DNA of 64,000 nt, from assembly GCA_046295175.1 (NCBI GenBank), contig JBKBNY010000001.1, forward strand, positions 496,001-560,000, read 5' to 3'. Each line of letters opens with the position of its first letter. The first letter of the stretch is position 1. Under the pieces are notes generated by a model, which ran no database searches, was not told the DNA's origin, and worked only from the letters and a program-made list of their open reading frames with translations. This stretch comes from JALOLV01 sp046295175 (GTDB taxonomy: Bacteria > Bacteroidota > Bacteroidia > Cytophagales > Spirosomataceae). Both the position numbers and the translations under genes were made by a program. This document shows, piece by piece, positions 28,651 to 36,833 of this stretch.

Positions 28651-29223
28651 ATGCCGCTCGATACTTATTTATCGTTTTTATCGCAGATTCATCCTCTATC
28701 TGATGAATGTATGGGCGAAGTGCGTGGTGTTTTGGGACTCAAACAGTATCCGAAAAAACAATTTTTGGTAAAACAAGGTGAAACCGTTGACGAAGTTTTT
28801 TTCATCACAAAAGGGTGTGTCAGAGAATTTTTTACCGATGATAACACCGACGAGATATGCACTTGGTTTGGTTTTGAGCATGATATTGCTTTGCCAACTC
28901 ACGGTTTCTTGATTCAACAACCGAGTTTTACGAGTATTCAAGCCATCGAAGATGTCGAGGCGGTTATTTTGAAACGTGGCGACTTAGAATCGCTCTACCA
29001 TAAATACCACGAACTCGAAAGAGTCGGCAGAATCTTGGCCGAAATGTACCTGATTCAGAACGAAGAAAACCGAATCATTCTGCAAACCCACAACGCCAAA
29101 CAGAAATACGAGTTTCTCATAAAAAAACACCCCGAAACCATCCAAAGGATTCCACTGAGTTATATTGCTTCTTACCTCGGCATCTCGCTCGAAACCCTCA
29201 GCAGGATTCGTGCAAGAAAGTAA
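28651..29223 (+). CDS. Crp/Fnr family transcriptional regulator
   Basis: The protein has 190 residues: a cyclic-nucleotide-binding-like beta-roll (about 25-115, with FLVKQGETVDEVFFITKGCVREFF) and a short C-terminal region in which IPLSYIASYLGISLETLSRIRARK is the recognition helix-turn-helix. The sensor lacks an N-terminal cysteine cluster, so it is not an oxygen-sensing FNR proper; the ligand is unknown. Proteins of this small type are very common in Bacteroidota. An FNR/CRP-like palindrome lies 24 bp after its stop codon, in front of the beta-helix/diheme cytochrome gene pair, which makes that pair a likely target (inference). Confidence 0.92.
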   Translation: MPLDTYLSFLSQIHPLSDECMGEVRGVLGLKQYPKKQFLVKQGETVDEVFFITKGCVREFFTDDNTDEICTWFGFEHDIALPTHGFLIQQPSFTSIQAIEDVEAVILKRGDLESLYHKYHELERVGRILAEMYLIQNEENRIILQTHNAKQKYEFLIKKHPETIQRIPLSYIASYLGISLETLSRIRARK

Positions 29224-29246
29224 AAATTCGTCTCTACCTGCAATAT

Positions 29247-29260
29247 TTGACATTTATCAA
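29247..29260. promoter_or_regulatory. FNR/CRP-type palindromic operator candidate
   Basis: TTGACATTTATCAA fits TTGAT-N4-ATCAA with one mismatch. It is overlapped by a second dyad with arms TATCAAA (29255-29261) and TTTGATA (29270-29276). It lies between the Crp/Fnr gene and the beta-helix gene start at 29333. Confidence 0.45.
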
Positions 29261-29332
29261 ATGTATTATTTTGATAAAATATTGACTTTTGTAAATAAAT
29301 TCAGAAAACCGAATTATTTAACCCTCTTTGAT

Positions 29333-30514
29333 ATGAAAAAACTACTTATTCTGACCTCATGCTTGCTCTCGGCAAGTATTACGTGGGGGCAATCATCGCC
29401 ACAAAAGAAAATTCAGACACAATTTATCATGGCCGAAGACGGCTCGACTGTCGAACTCGATGAAGGTACTTTCATTTTTACAGCGAGTCTTTCGATGGAG
29501 GGCAAAAAAGGTGTTACCATCAAAGGAAAAGGCAAGGACAAAACAATATTGGTTTTTAAAGGACAAACCGAAGGAGCCGAAGGAATCAGAGTTTCGAATG
29601 CTCAGAACATTACGATTGCCGACTTAACGGTACAAGATTCTAAAGGTGATGCCATCAAAACGATGAATGTTAATGGAATTACTTTTAAAAACGTAAAAAC
29701 CGAATGGACTGGAAAACCTAAAAAAGAAAATGGGGCTTATGGATTGTACCCAGTGCAGTGCGATAACGTCTTGATAGATGGTTGCGAAGCAATCGGTGCG
29801 TCGGATGCAGGAATTTATGTGGGTCAGAGCCGCAATATCGTCGTCCGTAATTCGAGAGCGTATCACAATGTGGCAGGTATTGAGATTGAAAACTCTATCA
29901 ATGCCGATGTCTATGATAACGAAGCGACCGAAAATACTGGCGGAATCTTGGTTTTTGATTTACCAGATTTGGTTCAGAAAAAAGGTGGTAATGTGCGGGT
30001 TTTCAAAAATAACGTACACGACAACAACTACCCAAATTTTGCTCCCGAAGCCAATACAGTCGGCAAAGTTCCAGACGGAACTGGCATCTTGATTTTGGCT
30101 ACCAATAACGTAGAAGTATTTGAAAATCAGATAATTAACAACAAAACCGTCGGTACGGGTATCATCAGTTATTTCATGACCGAGACCCCGATTAAAGACA
30201 AAGACTATTACCCATATTCAACCCAAATTTATATCCACGATAACACCTACGAGCGTCAGTCAGTGCGAACTACCTCACGCCGCCGTATGGGCAAAATGTA
30301 TCGTTTTAAATTGAAATTTGGTACGGATGTTCCGCATATTCAGTGGGATGGAATTACCGATAAAAACAATCCAGCAACGGTTTTGTGTATCAAAAATAAT
30401 AAAAATGGGTCTTTTGCAAATCTTGATGCCGAAAACGATTTCAAAAACGTAAGCCGAGATTTGAGCAAACACAATTGCGAATTAGAACGCCTCAAAATGG
30501 CAGTTTTGAAATAG
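29333..30514 (+). CDS. Exported parallel beta-helix protein (NosD-like), partner of diheme cytochrome
   Basis: The protein has 393 residues. I start it at the ATG at 29333, which directly precedes a signal peptide (MKKLLILTSCLLSASITWGQ), although the frame is open upstream to 29165 in overlap with the regulator gene. The body is a right-handed parallel beta-helix: repeated rungs such as VTIKGKGKDKTIL, ITIADLTVQDSKGDAI, VLIDGCEAIGASDAGIYVG, IVVRNSRAYHNVAGIEIEN and VEVFENQIINNKTVGTGI. From memory, this family and the diheme cytochrome family encoded next are regularly found as neighbours (SO2930-type pair). No catalytic residue set for a polysaccharide lyase was recognised. Likely periplasmic or surface-located. 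Confidence 0.85.
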   Translation: MKKLLILTSCLLSASITWGQSSPQKKIQTQFIMAEDGSTVELDEGTFIFTASLSMEGKKGVTIKGKGKDKTILVFKGQTEGAEGIRVSNAQNITIADLTVQDSKGDAIKTMNVNGITFKNVKTEWTGKPKKENGAYGLYPVQCDNVLIDGCEAIGASDAGIYVGQSRNIVVRNSRAYHNVAGIEIENSINADVYDNEATENTGGILVFDLPDLVQKKGGNVRVFKNNVHDNNYPNFAPEANTVGKVPDGTGILILATNNVEVFENQIINNKTVGTGIISYFMTETPIKDKDYYPYSTQIYIHDNTYERQSVRTTSRRRMGKMYRFKLKFGTDVPHIQWDGITDKNNPATVLCIKNNKNGSFANLDAENDFKNVSRDLSKHNCELERLKMAVLK

Positions 30515-30524
30515 AAAGTTGGAA

Positions 30525-30548
30525 AGGTCGGACGGTAGTCAGACCGAT
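30525..30548. repeat. Palindromic repeat, family C, left copy
   Basis: A 24-base element whose exact reverse complement occurs at 31762-31785. It is itself a hairpin: GGTCGGAC - GGTA - GTCAGACC, with one mismatch. It begins 10 bp after the beta-helix gene stop. Confidence 0.9.
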
Positions 30549-30602
30549 TTAAAGTACCAATTTGATTATGGTCAGACTCACCTCTAACCAAAATTCTTTA
30601 CA

Positions 30603-31664
30603 ATGAAATACCTCGTATTAGTCATTTCGGTTATCGTTTTTTTGTCTTCTTTTAATCAAGAAGGAGCCATCGGAGCAAAAGAAAAACTCTCTGATTATCA
30701 GTTTTTTACGGGCAATCTTGCAGATTTAAAACCCGCCAATGGAGTACTTCCGTATTCTTTGAATACACCGTTATTCAGTGATTATGCCGAAAAAGCTCGT
30801 TTTATAAAATTGCCCGAAAACCAAACAGCAACCTATAACGACAAAGAGGTTTTGGATTTTCCGAAGGGTACAACAATTATCAAAAATTTTTATTTCCCGA
30901 ATGACTTTAGGAACCCGGCAAAAGGTAGGAAAATTATCGAAACTCGTCTTTTGATTCACGAAGATAGTGGTTGGAAAGCCTACGAATATGTGTGGAACGA
31001 GGAACAAACCGATGCTTTTTTGGAGGTTGCGGGCGATACCAAGGAGGTAAGCTATGTTTACTTAGACGGAAAAAAGAAAAAGCACCAGTATTCGATTCCG
31101 AACCTAAACCAGTGCAAAGGCTGCCACAACAGAAGCGAAAAAATGAGTCCGATTGGGCCATCAGCAAGGCAGCTGAATGGGGTTTTCGTTGATAATTTTC
31201 ACACTGACAGGGTTTTGAACCCTGTCAGTGTGAATGATAACCAACTTCTGGCATGGCAAAAAATGGGCATTCTGACTGGTTTACCAGATATTGCTTCTAT
31301 CCCGAAAGCACCCGTTTGGAATGACCCAAAAACTGGTTCTTTGGATGAGCGTGCCAGAATCTGGCTTGATATTAATTGTGCTCATTGCCATCGTCCAGAA
31401 GGCCCAGCAAGTACTTCGGGGCTTAATTTGAGTATTCACAACAACGATTTGACAACCCTCGGTATCGAAAAAGCTCCCGTAGCGGCTGGTAGAGGTACTG
31501 GCGATAAAAAGTACGATATTGTAAAAGGGCATCCCGAACAGTCAATCTTATTGTACCGATTAGAATCTACCGACCCCGGTATAATGATGCCCGAAGTTGG
31601 CCGCCGCCAAGTGCATAAAGAAAGTGTGGCACTCATCAAAGAATGGATTGAGAACATGAAATAA
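30603..31664 (+). CDS. SO2930-family diheme c-type cytochrome
   Basis: A 353-residue exported electron carrier with two covalent haem sites: CKGCH at 171-175 (NQCKGCHNRSEKMSPIGPSARQLNG) and CAHCH at 259-263 (INCAHCHRPEGPASTSGLN). A methionine in GIMMPEVGR near the C-terminus could be an axial ligand. The N-terminus is hydrophobic (MKYLVLVISVIVFLSSFN). It forms a likely operon with the beta-helix gene 88 bp upstream. Odd feature: a 37-bp perfect palindrome of a dispersed repeat family sits inside the gene at 31198-31234 and is translated in frame as roughly FHTDRVLNPVSVN, between the two haem sites. Electron partners are unknown. Confidence 0.9.
   Translation: MKYLVLVISVIVFLSSFNQEGAIGAKEKLSDYQFFTGNLADLKPANGVLPYSLNTPLFSDYAEKARFIKLPENQTATYNDKEVLDFPKGTTIIKNFYFPNDFRNPAKGRKIIETRLLIHEDSGWKAYEYVWNEEQTDAFLEVAGDTKEVSYVYLDGKKKKHQYSIPNLNQCKGCHNRSEKMSPIGPSARQLNGVFVDNFHTDRVLNPVSVNDNQLLAWQKMGILTGLPDIASIPKAPVWNDPKTGSLDERARIWLDINCAHCHRPEGPASTSGLNLSIHNNDLTTLGIEKAPVAAGRGTGDKKYDIVKGHPEQSILLYRLESTDPGIMMPEVGRRQVHKESVALIKEWIENMK
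31198..31234. repeat. Palindromic repeat, family A, inside the cytochrome gene
   Basis: Perfect 17-bp arms around a 3-base loop. The core CTGACAGGGTT / AACCCTGTCAG is shared with elements at 31676-31709 and 49943-49975. The reading frame is preserved through it. Confidence 0.92.
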
Positions 31665-31675
31665 AATTCTTTGAA

Positions 31676-31709
31676 AACCCTGACAGAGCTTGAAGGCCCT
31701 GTCAGGGTT
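31676..31709. repeat. Palindromic repeat, family A, after the cytochrome gene
   Basis: Arms AACCCTGACAG / CTGTCAGGGTT (11 bp perfect) around a 12-base loop, starting 11 bp after the cytochrome stop. It could also act as a terminator-like hairpin, but no T-run follows. Confidence 0.88.
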
Positions 31710-31761
31710 AAACTATCTTTTGCAATTTTGAGTTAAATAATCAAAGTCTATCCATTTGGTT

Positions 31762-31785
31762 ATCGGTCTGACTACCGTCCGACCT
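31762..31785. repeat. Palindromic repeat, family C, right copy (inverted)
   Basis: Exact reverse complement of 30525-30548 over 24 bases. The two copies bracket the cytochrome gene; this one ends 12 bp before the deacetylase-like gene start. Confidence 0.9.
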
Positions 31786-31797
31786 AAGTTTCTAAAA

Positions 31798-32700
31798 ATG
31801 CTCAAAATTGCCCATAGTCCTATTTATTGCCATCCCCTACCCGAAGGTCATCGTTTTCCGATGATTAAGTACGAACTCATTCCCGAACAACTTATCTACG
31901 AAGGCACTTGCACCGAAGCTAATTTTTTTAGCCCAGAGGTTGTTGATACAAAATGGGTTTTGGGTGTGCATACGGAGCAATACCTCAATGATTTGATGAA
32001 TCTCACAATCGACCCGAAAATGGAGCGACGGATTGGTTTTCCGGTCACGAAAGAATTGGTAATGAGAGAATTAATCATCACACAAGGTACAATAGATTGC
32101 TGTCGATATGCATTTGAAAGTGGAGTTTCGATGAATGTGGCGGGTGGGACTCACCACGCTTACGCCGACAAAGGCGAAGGTTTTTGCTTGCTCAATGATA
32201 TCGCTGTGGCATCTTATTACCTTTTAGAAAATAAGTTAGCCAAACAGATTTTAGTCATTGATTTAGACGTTCATCAAGGCAACGGAACGGCCGTAATTTT
32301 TGAGAATGAACCTCGGGTTTTTACATTTTCGATGCACGGAGCCGAGAATTATCCGCTCAAAAAAGAAAAATCTGACCTCGATATTGCCCTGCCAACTTAC
32401 TGCGAAGACCAACCCTATTTAGATTTATTGTACTCTACTTTACCCCAACTCATTGGCGAAGTAAAACCCGATTTTCTGTTTTATATTTCGGGAGTTGATA
32501 TTCTAAAAACCGATAAACTCGGCAAATTGAGTGTGAGCAAAGAAGGGTGTTATCTGCGTGATAAATTTGTTTTTGAACAAGCCCGAAAACACAAACTACC
32601 CATCGTAGTTTCGATGGGCGGAGGGTATTCGCCACGTATCGCCGACATTGTTGAAGCTCACTGCAATACTTACCGGTTGGCTAATGAAATGTATTTTTGA
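31798..32700 (+). CDS. Histone deacetylase-like zinc amidohydrolase
   Basis: A 300-residue arginase/deacetylase-fold enzyme of the AcuC/HDAC superfamily, cytoplasmic (no signal). The ATG at 31798 starts MLKIAHSPIYCHPLPEGH; upstream codons fall inside the family C repeat and were rejected. The catalytic core is intact: GGTHHAYADKGEGFCLLNDIA with the His pair 119-120, and the zinc-binding DLDVHQGNGTA with D157 and H159, followed by FTFSMHG, ISGVDILKTDKLGKLS (the later Asp ligand) and VSMGGGY. It would remove acetyl groups from lysine or from small acetylated molecules; the substrate cannot be decided. A convergent LytTR regulator starts 1 bp after its stop. Confidence 0.92.
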   Translation: MLKIAHSPIYCHPLPEGHRFPMIKYELIPEQLIYEGTCTEANFFSPEVVDTKWVLGVHTEQYLNDLMNLTIDPKMERRIGFPVTKELVMRELIITQGTIDCCRYAFESGVSMNVAGGTHHAYADKGEGFCLLNDIAVASYYLLENKLAKQILVIDLDVHQGNGTAVIFENEPRVFTFSMHGAENYPLKKEKSDLDIALPTYCEDQPYLDLLYSTLPQLIGEVKPDFLFYISGVDILKTDKLGKLSVSKEGCYLRDKFVFEQARKHKLPIVVSMGGGYSPRIADIVEAHCNTYRLANEMYF

Positions 32701-32701
32701 T

Positions 32702-33397
32702 TTACTTTACTTTCCAAATCTGCCGAAGGGCTTCCATCAAATCATCACGATAGTTGATAGCAATTGGTACAAATTCGGTATCCGAAACACAAAGTTGATG
32801 CTTTTCAATCTTCTGAATATGATTGAGATTGACCAAAAACGACTTATGAACCCTAAAAAAGTTTCTTCGAGGCAATAAATCCTGGGCTTCGGTCATTGTC
32901 ATTCGAGTAAGAGTTTTACGTTTTTTCTCTCTAAAAGTCAAATAATTACCATCCGACTGTACGTAAAGTAGGTCTTCGAGCGAGACCCTAATCCAGTCAT
33001 AGCCATCTTTCACAAAAAGATAATCATTTGGGGCTTCTTCTTTCTTTACCAACTCATGTGCCTTTTGGCATGCCTGCATAAATCGCCCAAAATCAATAGG
33101 TTTCATCAAATAATCAAGAGCATTCAATTTAAATGCATCAACTGCGTACTGCGAATAAGCTGTGGTAAAAATAAACGCTGTGTCGGGTGGAAGCAACTGC
33201 GAAAAATCTATCCCTGTAACATCTGGCATATTTATATCCAAAAATACCAAATCAACTACGTTATTTCTAAGATAATCGAGGGCTTCTGTCGCACTGACAA
33301 ATGTGCATTTTAAGTCAATAAAACTTACTTTTTTGGCGTGGGCTTTTATCACTTCGAGAGCCATTGGCTCGTCATCAATTGCTATTGCGTGTATCAT
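32702..33397 (-). CDS. LytTR-family response regulator
   Basis: The protein has 231 residues: an N-terminal receiver domain with acidic pocket D8-D9 and phosphoacceptor D54 (VFLDINMPDV), the conserved Thr and Lys positions (FIFTTAYS, YLMKPI), and a C-terminal LytTR DNA-binding domain (about 130-231, DYLFVKDGYDWIRVSLEDLLYVQS ... FFRVHKSFLVNLNHI). LytTR regulators bind short direct repeats upstream of targets, in Bacteroidota often genes for surface or membrane functions. Its ATG overlaps the histidine kinase stop by 4 bp (33394-33397), so the two form a translationally coupled two-component pair. Confidence 0.96.
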   Translation of the reverse strand: MIHAIAIDDEPMALEVIKAHAKKVSFIDLKCTFVSATEALDYLRNNVVDLVFLDINMPDVTGIDFSQLLPPDTAFIFTTAYSQYAVDAFKLNALDYLMKPIDFGRFMQACQKAHELVKKEEAPNDYLFVKDGYDWIRVSLEDLLYVQSDGNYLTFREKKRKTLTRMTMTEAQDLLPRRNFFRVHKSFLVNLNHIQKIEKHQLCVSDTEFVPIAINYRDDLMEALRQIWKVK

Positions 33398-34566
33398 TTA
33401 AGGTCAATTGTTAGGAATACTTCGTATATATTTTCTGTATTATTGATATTTATAGTGTGGCGATTATGATAGAGTAATTTCAATCGTTTAAGGGTATTCT
33501 CAATACCTGTTCCAGTACCTTTTTCGATTTGAGTACGTTGTATCCTGCTGTTTCTACAAACAAACGTAAGCTGCTGATTATCAACGCTCAGCCGTATATC
33601 TATAAAGCATTTTTCGTTGATACTGATGCCGTATTTAAAAGCATTTTCGATAAATGTCATCAAAATAAGCGGAGCAATCTGAGCCGGTACTTCATCCCAA
33701 CTGATTTGGTAATCAATCTTGATATTATCACGTTTAGGTATTCGGATTTGTTGAATTTCGATGTAATCATGCAAAAATCGAACCTCCTTATCAATACCTA
33801 TTCTATCATTTTTAGAACTCTCTACAGCATGCCGCATGATACCAGCTAATTGCTGGATTCCTTCGGCCGTTTTGGGGCTTTCTTCGACTATGGCAGTACC
33901 ATAGAGGTTATTGAGTGTATTGAATAAAAAATGAGGATTTATCTGAGCTTTCAGAGCTTGAATCTCAGCAGTAGATTTCTGTGAAATAAGTGCCGCTTGT
34001 TCTTTATAGTTTTTAATAAAGTTATTTATCAAACCATAAGCCACGATAAAAATTAATATAAAGTAAGCAATAATTGTGGCAAAGTTTTCTCGGTATTCTT
34101 TAAGCGTATAGTCTTTCTTTAATAAGAGGTTATTCTTCTCAAAAACCAGAAAGAGCCCTTCCCAAATAAAATTATAAATTATGATAATCCAAATAACAAA
34201 AAGTATTATATGCTTATAATCAGGCTTTTGTAAAATAAATTTAAACAAAAAGTTATAAAAAACATTGGCAATAAATAAGGTTATTACTACAAATACTGCT
34301 AAAATAAATAGTGTCAGAAGTCCTATTCCAATAAAATAAATGGTGCTATTATTTTGTTTTTTAGAATCAGGACATCCCTCACAGTTTTCACTATAACCAT
34401 CGTAGAAGCCTTTCAAAAAAGAGCTAACTATTTCATCGACATTGGATGTGTAAATTAGTAATCCGATACTCAATATTATCGCAATCCAGACACCGTTTTT
34501 AACAAAAAAACTTCTTGTTTTTTGTTGCCATATCGGGCTGTCTTCTGTACCAAAAATCAATTTCAT
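33394..34566 (-). CDS. LytS/YehU-type sensor histidine kinase
   Basis: The 390-residue membrane kinase has about four transmembrane helices (near 25-41, 76-106, 119-141, 163-182), then a cytoplasmic His-kinase domain of the LytS family. The phosphoacceptor is H212 in ALKAQINPHFLFNTLNN, followed by an HATPase part (APLILMTFIENAFKYGI, GTGTGIENTLKRLKLLY). The loop between helices 1 and 2 carries a CEGCPDSKK segment with two cysteines, possibly a metal or redox sensing loop (inference). It is coupled to the LytTR regulator downstream and lies 19 bp after the CPBP protease gene, which suggests a shared function. Confidence 0.94.
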   Translation of the reverse strand: MKLIFGTEDSPIWQQKTRSFFVKNGVWIAIILSIGLLIYTSNVDEIVSSFLKGFYDGYSENCEGCPDSKKQNNSTIYFIGIGLLTLFILAVFVVITLFIANVFYNFLFKFILQKPDYKHIILFVIWIIIIYNFIWEGLFLVFEKNNLLLKKDYTLKEYRENFATIIAYFILIFIVAYGLINNFIKNYKEQAALISQKSTAEIQALKAQINPHFLFNTLNNLYGTAIVEESPKTAEGIQQLAGIMRHAVESSKNDRIGIDKEVRFLHDYIEIQQIRIPKRDNIKIDYQISWDEVPAQIAPLILMTFIENAFKYGISINEKCFIDIRLSVDNQQLTFVCRNSRIQRTQIEKGTGTGIENTLKRLKLLYHNRHTININNTENIYEVFLTIDLK

Positions 34567-34585
34567 CTTAAAAGAGTATTATGGA

Positions 34586-35341
34586 TTATAAAAATTTACT
34601 AAGCAATTCAAACAAGAATCCGAAACTTACAATAAAATTCCAAGTTGAGTGTACTCCGATGCTATATATTAATCCGAATTTCATTCTGACAAAACCCAAA
34701 ATATAACCAGAAATTAACTGCATGGTTACGAGCGGAATCGCCAAGAAATAATTATTGCTAATTCCGGTATAATTCGTTAGGTGGATTAATCCAAAACAAA
34801 CACAAGTAATGTGGAAAATGTAGGGGAAAGACTTTGACCAAAACATTGATAATTTAGCATCTAAAGGTCTTAAAACTCGCACATATAAAGGTACCAGCAA
34901 AATATTTAGGACTATTGAAATACCTAATACAACACTCGAAACAAAGACAAATTTAGCAATAATCATCAACAAAAATGAAAGTGTAAAGGCAATGAAAACA
35001 CGACTGTATTTAAGAAAACCTCGAAATATCAATTCTTCTATGAAAGGAGCTAAAATAATGACAATAAAATAGGTCATCCAGTTTTCGTCCCATTGCTGTG
35101 ACTTAGCTCCAGTTATTGATTTTGTAGCTACGACTATCGGCAAAATAATTGGAAGAAGAGCCAATTTAAAAAGCATTAGGTTAGAAACAAACTTAATTTT
35201 CTGACCCAAACTCATAGTTTGATTTTGTTCTATGTAATGTACTTTTTTTATAAAACTCCAAAATTCAATTATGGAATTACGAAAACTGACCTCAGATTGT
35301 TCCTTGCTAAGGATTGTCGATTTTGAGATTGAAAGTTCCAT
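34586..35341 (-). CDS. CPBP family intramembrane glutamic endopeptidase
   Basis: The 251-residue polytopic membrane protein has the CPBP/Rce1-type motif: E102-E103 and R107 in APFIEELIFRGFL, the later FGLIHLTNY with a conserved His, and a C-terminal GLIYSIGVHSTWNF with another His. The family includes prenyl-protein proteases and bacteriocin-associated proteases. Whether this one processes a specific substrate is unknown. It sits 19 bp upstream of the LytS kinase gene on the same strand and is probably co-transcribed with it. Confidence 0.9.
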   Translation of the reverse strand: MELSISKSTILSKEQSEVSFRNSIIEFWSFIKKVHYIEQNQTMSLGQKIKFVSNLMLFKLALLPIILPIVVATKSITGAKSQQWDENWMTYFIVIILAPFIEELIFRGFLKYSRVFIAFTLSFLLMIIAKFVFVSSVVLGISIVLNILLVPLYVRVLRPLDAKLSMFWSKSFPYIFHITCVCFGLIHLTNYTGISNNYFLAIPLVTMQLISGYILGFVRMKFGLIYSIGVHSTWNFIVSFGFLFELLSKFL

Positions 35342-35377
35342 TGTTGCATTTAGTTTAGTGATTGAATAAAGTCTATT

Positions 35378-35566
35378 TTACTTGGCGTCTTGCTCTTTGC
35401 TCAGAGTGATAAATGCAGTAGGAATCCACCACAAATTGACTCCAAAAGAAACCGAAACAATTTCATAATTTTCTTGGATTGCACTTTGTAGTATTTGCTC
35501 AACCTTGTTGATGAGTGAATTGGTTGACCAGAACGTAGATTTTTTGATTATTTTGTATGTTTTCAT
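35378..35566 (-). CDS. Small hypothetical protein (DUF4177-like)
   Basis: The protein has 62 residues: MKTYKIIKKSTFWS, a helical middle (SLINKVEQILQSAIQENYE) and a beta-rich end (IVSVSFGVNLWWIPTAFITL). The strand-helix-strand pattern with YEIVSVSF near the end resembles DUF4177-type small proteins, but the match is weak. It has no signal or membrane helix. It lies 36 bp upstream of the CPBP gene on the same strand, so it may be the first gene of that operon. It could also be chance coding. Confidence 0.5.
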   Translation of the reverse strand: MKTYKIIKKSTFWSTNSLINKVEQILQSAIQENYEIVSVSFGVNLWWIPTAFITLSKEQDAK

Positions 35567-35707
35567 ATATTTGATTTGTTTGATGATTCAAAATTAGGTC
35601 GTACAATCTGTTGGCTAAAATGCGAGTGATGAAGTCTGATGGGTTTGGGATAAAATACCTAAACTTTGGGATTTCAGATTTGATATTCAAGTCATAAACT
35701 GCTTCAT

Positions 35708-35723
35708 TTGTATAAAAATACAA
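35708..35723. promoter_or_regulatory. Palindrome directly upstream of nagA
   Basis: TTGTATAAAAATACAA, with perfect 6-bp arms around AAAA, ends 6 bp before the nagA ATG. This position would suit an operator. It lies in the divergent region shared with the CPBP/LytS operon. Confidence 0.35.
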
Positions 35724-35729
35724 GCCTCA

Positions 35730-36833
35730 ATGACTACAACTCTCTCTAATCTAACCATTCATACTGGCACCGAAGTACTCAAAAATCACTCAATAGAAGT
35801 AGAAAACGGACTGATAAAGGCTATTTTTCCGAGTAACACAACCAGTTCGACGAATAAACACATTGCTCCTGCCTTGATAGATTTGCACATCAACGGCGGC
35901 GAACAGTTTTATTTTACACAGCACCCAACCGAAGAAACCATCGACGATATTTACCAATCGTGCCTCAAAATGGGTACGGGTTATGTGCTACCAACGCTTA
36001 TAACCTCGCCCACTGAAAATATTTTGAAGGGAATAGAATCTACCAGAAATTATCTTGCTAAAAACCCCAATTCGGGGGTTTTGGGTATGCACCTCGAAGG
36101 GCCTTTTCTGAATCCTACAAAACGGGGAGCCCACTTGGCCGAATACGTCAGAAAGCCAACCAATGCCGAATTGGAAGAAATCATTAAGTACGGAAAAGGC
36201 ATTATCAAAATCATGACGATTGCCCCTGAGCAATTCACTGACGAGCAGATTGAGATGCTCATTGAAAGCGGAATTACGATTTCGGCTGGGCATTCAAACG
36301 CTACCTATAAACAGGCTTCTCATGCGTTTGGCTTGGGAATTAGGCTCATTACGCACCTTTTCAATGCCATGAGCCAAATGGGGCATCGAGAGGTTGGGTT
36401 GGTTGGAGCAACTTTCGATAACGATGCCGTTTATGCTCCGATAATTTTAGACGGATTTCATTGCGACTATGCCGCCGCACGGATTGCCCACAAAGCCAAA
36501 AAAGATAAACTTTTCTTGATTTCGGATGCATTATTTGTGGGCGATAAAGTGAAACAATTTCAGTGGGGAGAATTTGATGCGTACCTAAAAGACGGTCAAT
36601 ACCGAAACTCCGAAGGTAATTTGGCCGGTGCGGCCATTGCGATGGGCGATGCTGTTCGGAATGCCACAAAATTTGTCAATATTTCATTGCAAGAAGCCAT
36701 CGAAATGGCAACTATTCGCCCCGCAGAGGCAATCGGTATGGATGATAAAATCGGGAAAATTGCGGTTGGTTATCCTGCTAAATTTACGGTTTTTGATGAA
36801 GATTTAGAGAAATTTGAGATGTTAGCCTTCTAA
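35730..36833 (+). CDS. nagA: N-acetylglucosamine-6-phosphate deacetylase
   Basis: Removes the acetyl group from GlcNAc-6-phosphate in amino-sugar and cell-wall recycling. The 367-residue amidohydrolase has family signatures in order: APALIDLHINGGEQF, the metal-ligand segment GMHLEGPFLNPTKRGAH, ISAGHSNATYKQA (His ligand), LITHLFNAMSQMGHREVG (His ligand), ILDGFHCDY, LISDALF (catalytic Asp), NLAGAAIAMGDAV, and the closing IGKIAVGYPAKFTVFDE. Cytoplasmic. No nagB or transporter gene is adjacent. Its stop overlaps the convergent dtd stop region by 4 bp (36830-36833). Confidence 0.96.
   Translation: MTTTLSNLTIHTGTEVLKNHSIEVENGLIKAIFPSNTTSSTNKHIAPALIDLHINGGEQFYFTQHPTEETIDDIYQSCLKMGTGYVLPTLITSPTENILKGIESTRNYLAKNPNSGVLGMHLEGPFLNPTKRGAHLAEYVRKPTNAELEEIIKYGKGIIKIMTIAPEQFTDEQIEMLIESGITISAGHSNATYKQASHAFGLGIRLITHLFNAMSQMGHREVGLVGATFDNDAVYAPIILDGFHCDYAAARIAHKAKKDKLFLISDALFVGDKVKQFQWGEFDAYLKDGQYRNSEGNLAGAAIAMGDAVRNATKFVNISLQEAIEMATIRPAEAIGMDDKIGKIAVGYPAKFTVFDEDLEKFEMLAF

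Noticed and set aside
35499..35723. 74-codon minus-strand frame in the divergent nagA upstream region
   Set aside because: It overlaps the small protein gene at 35378-35566 in another frame and the nagA promoter region; composition looks non-coding.
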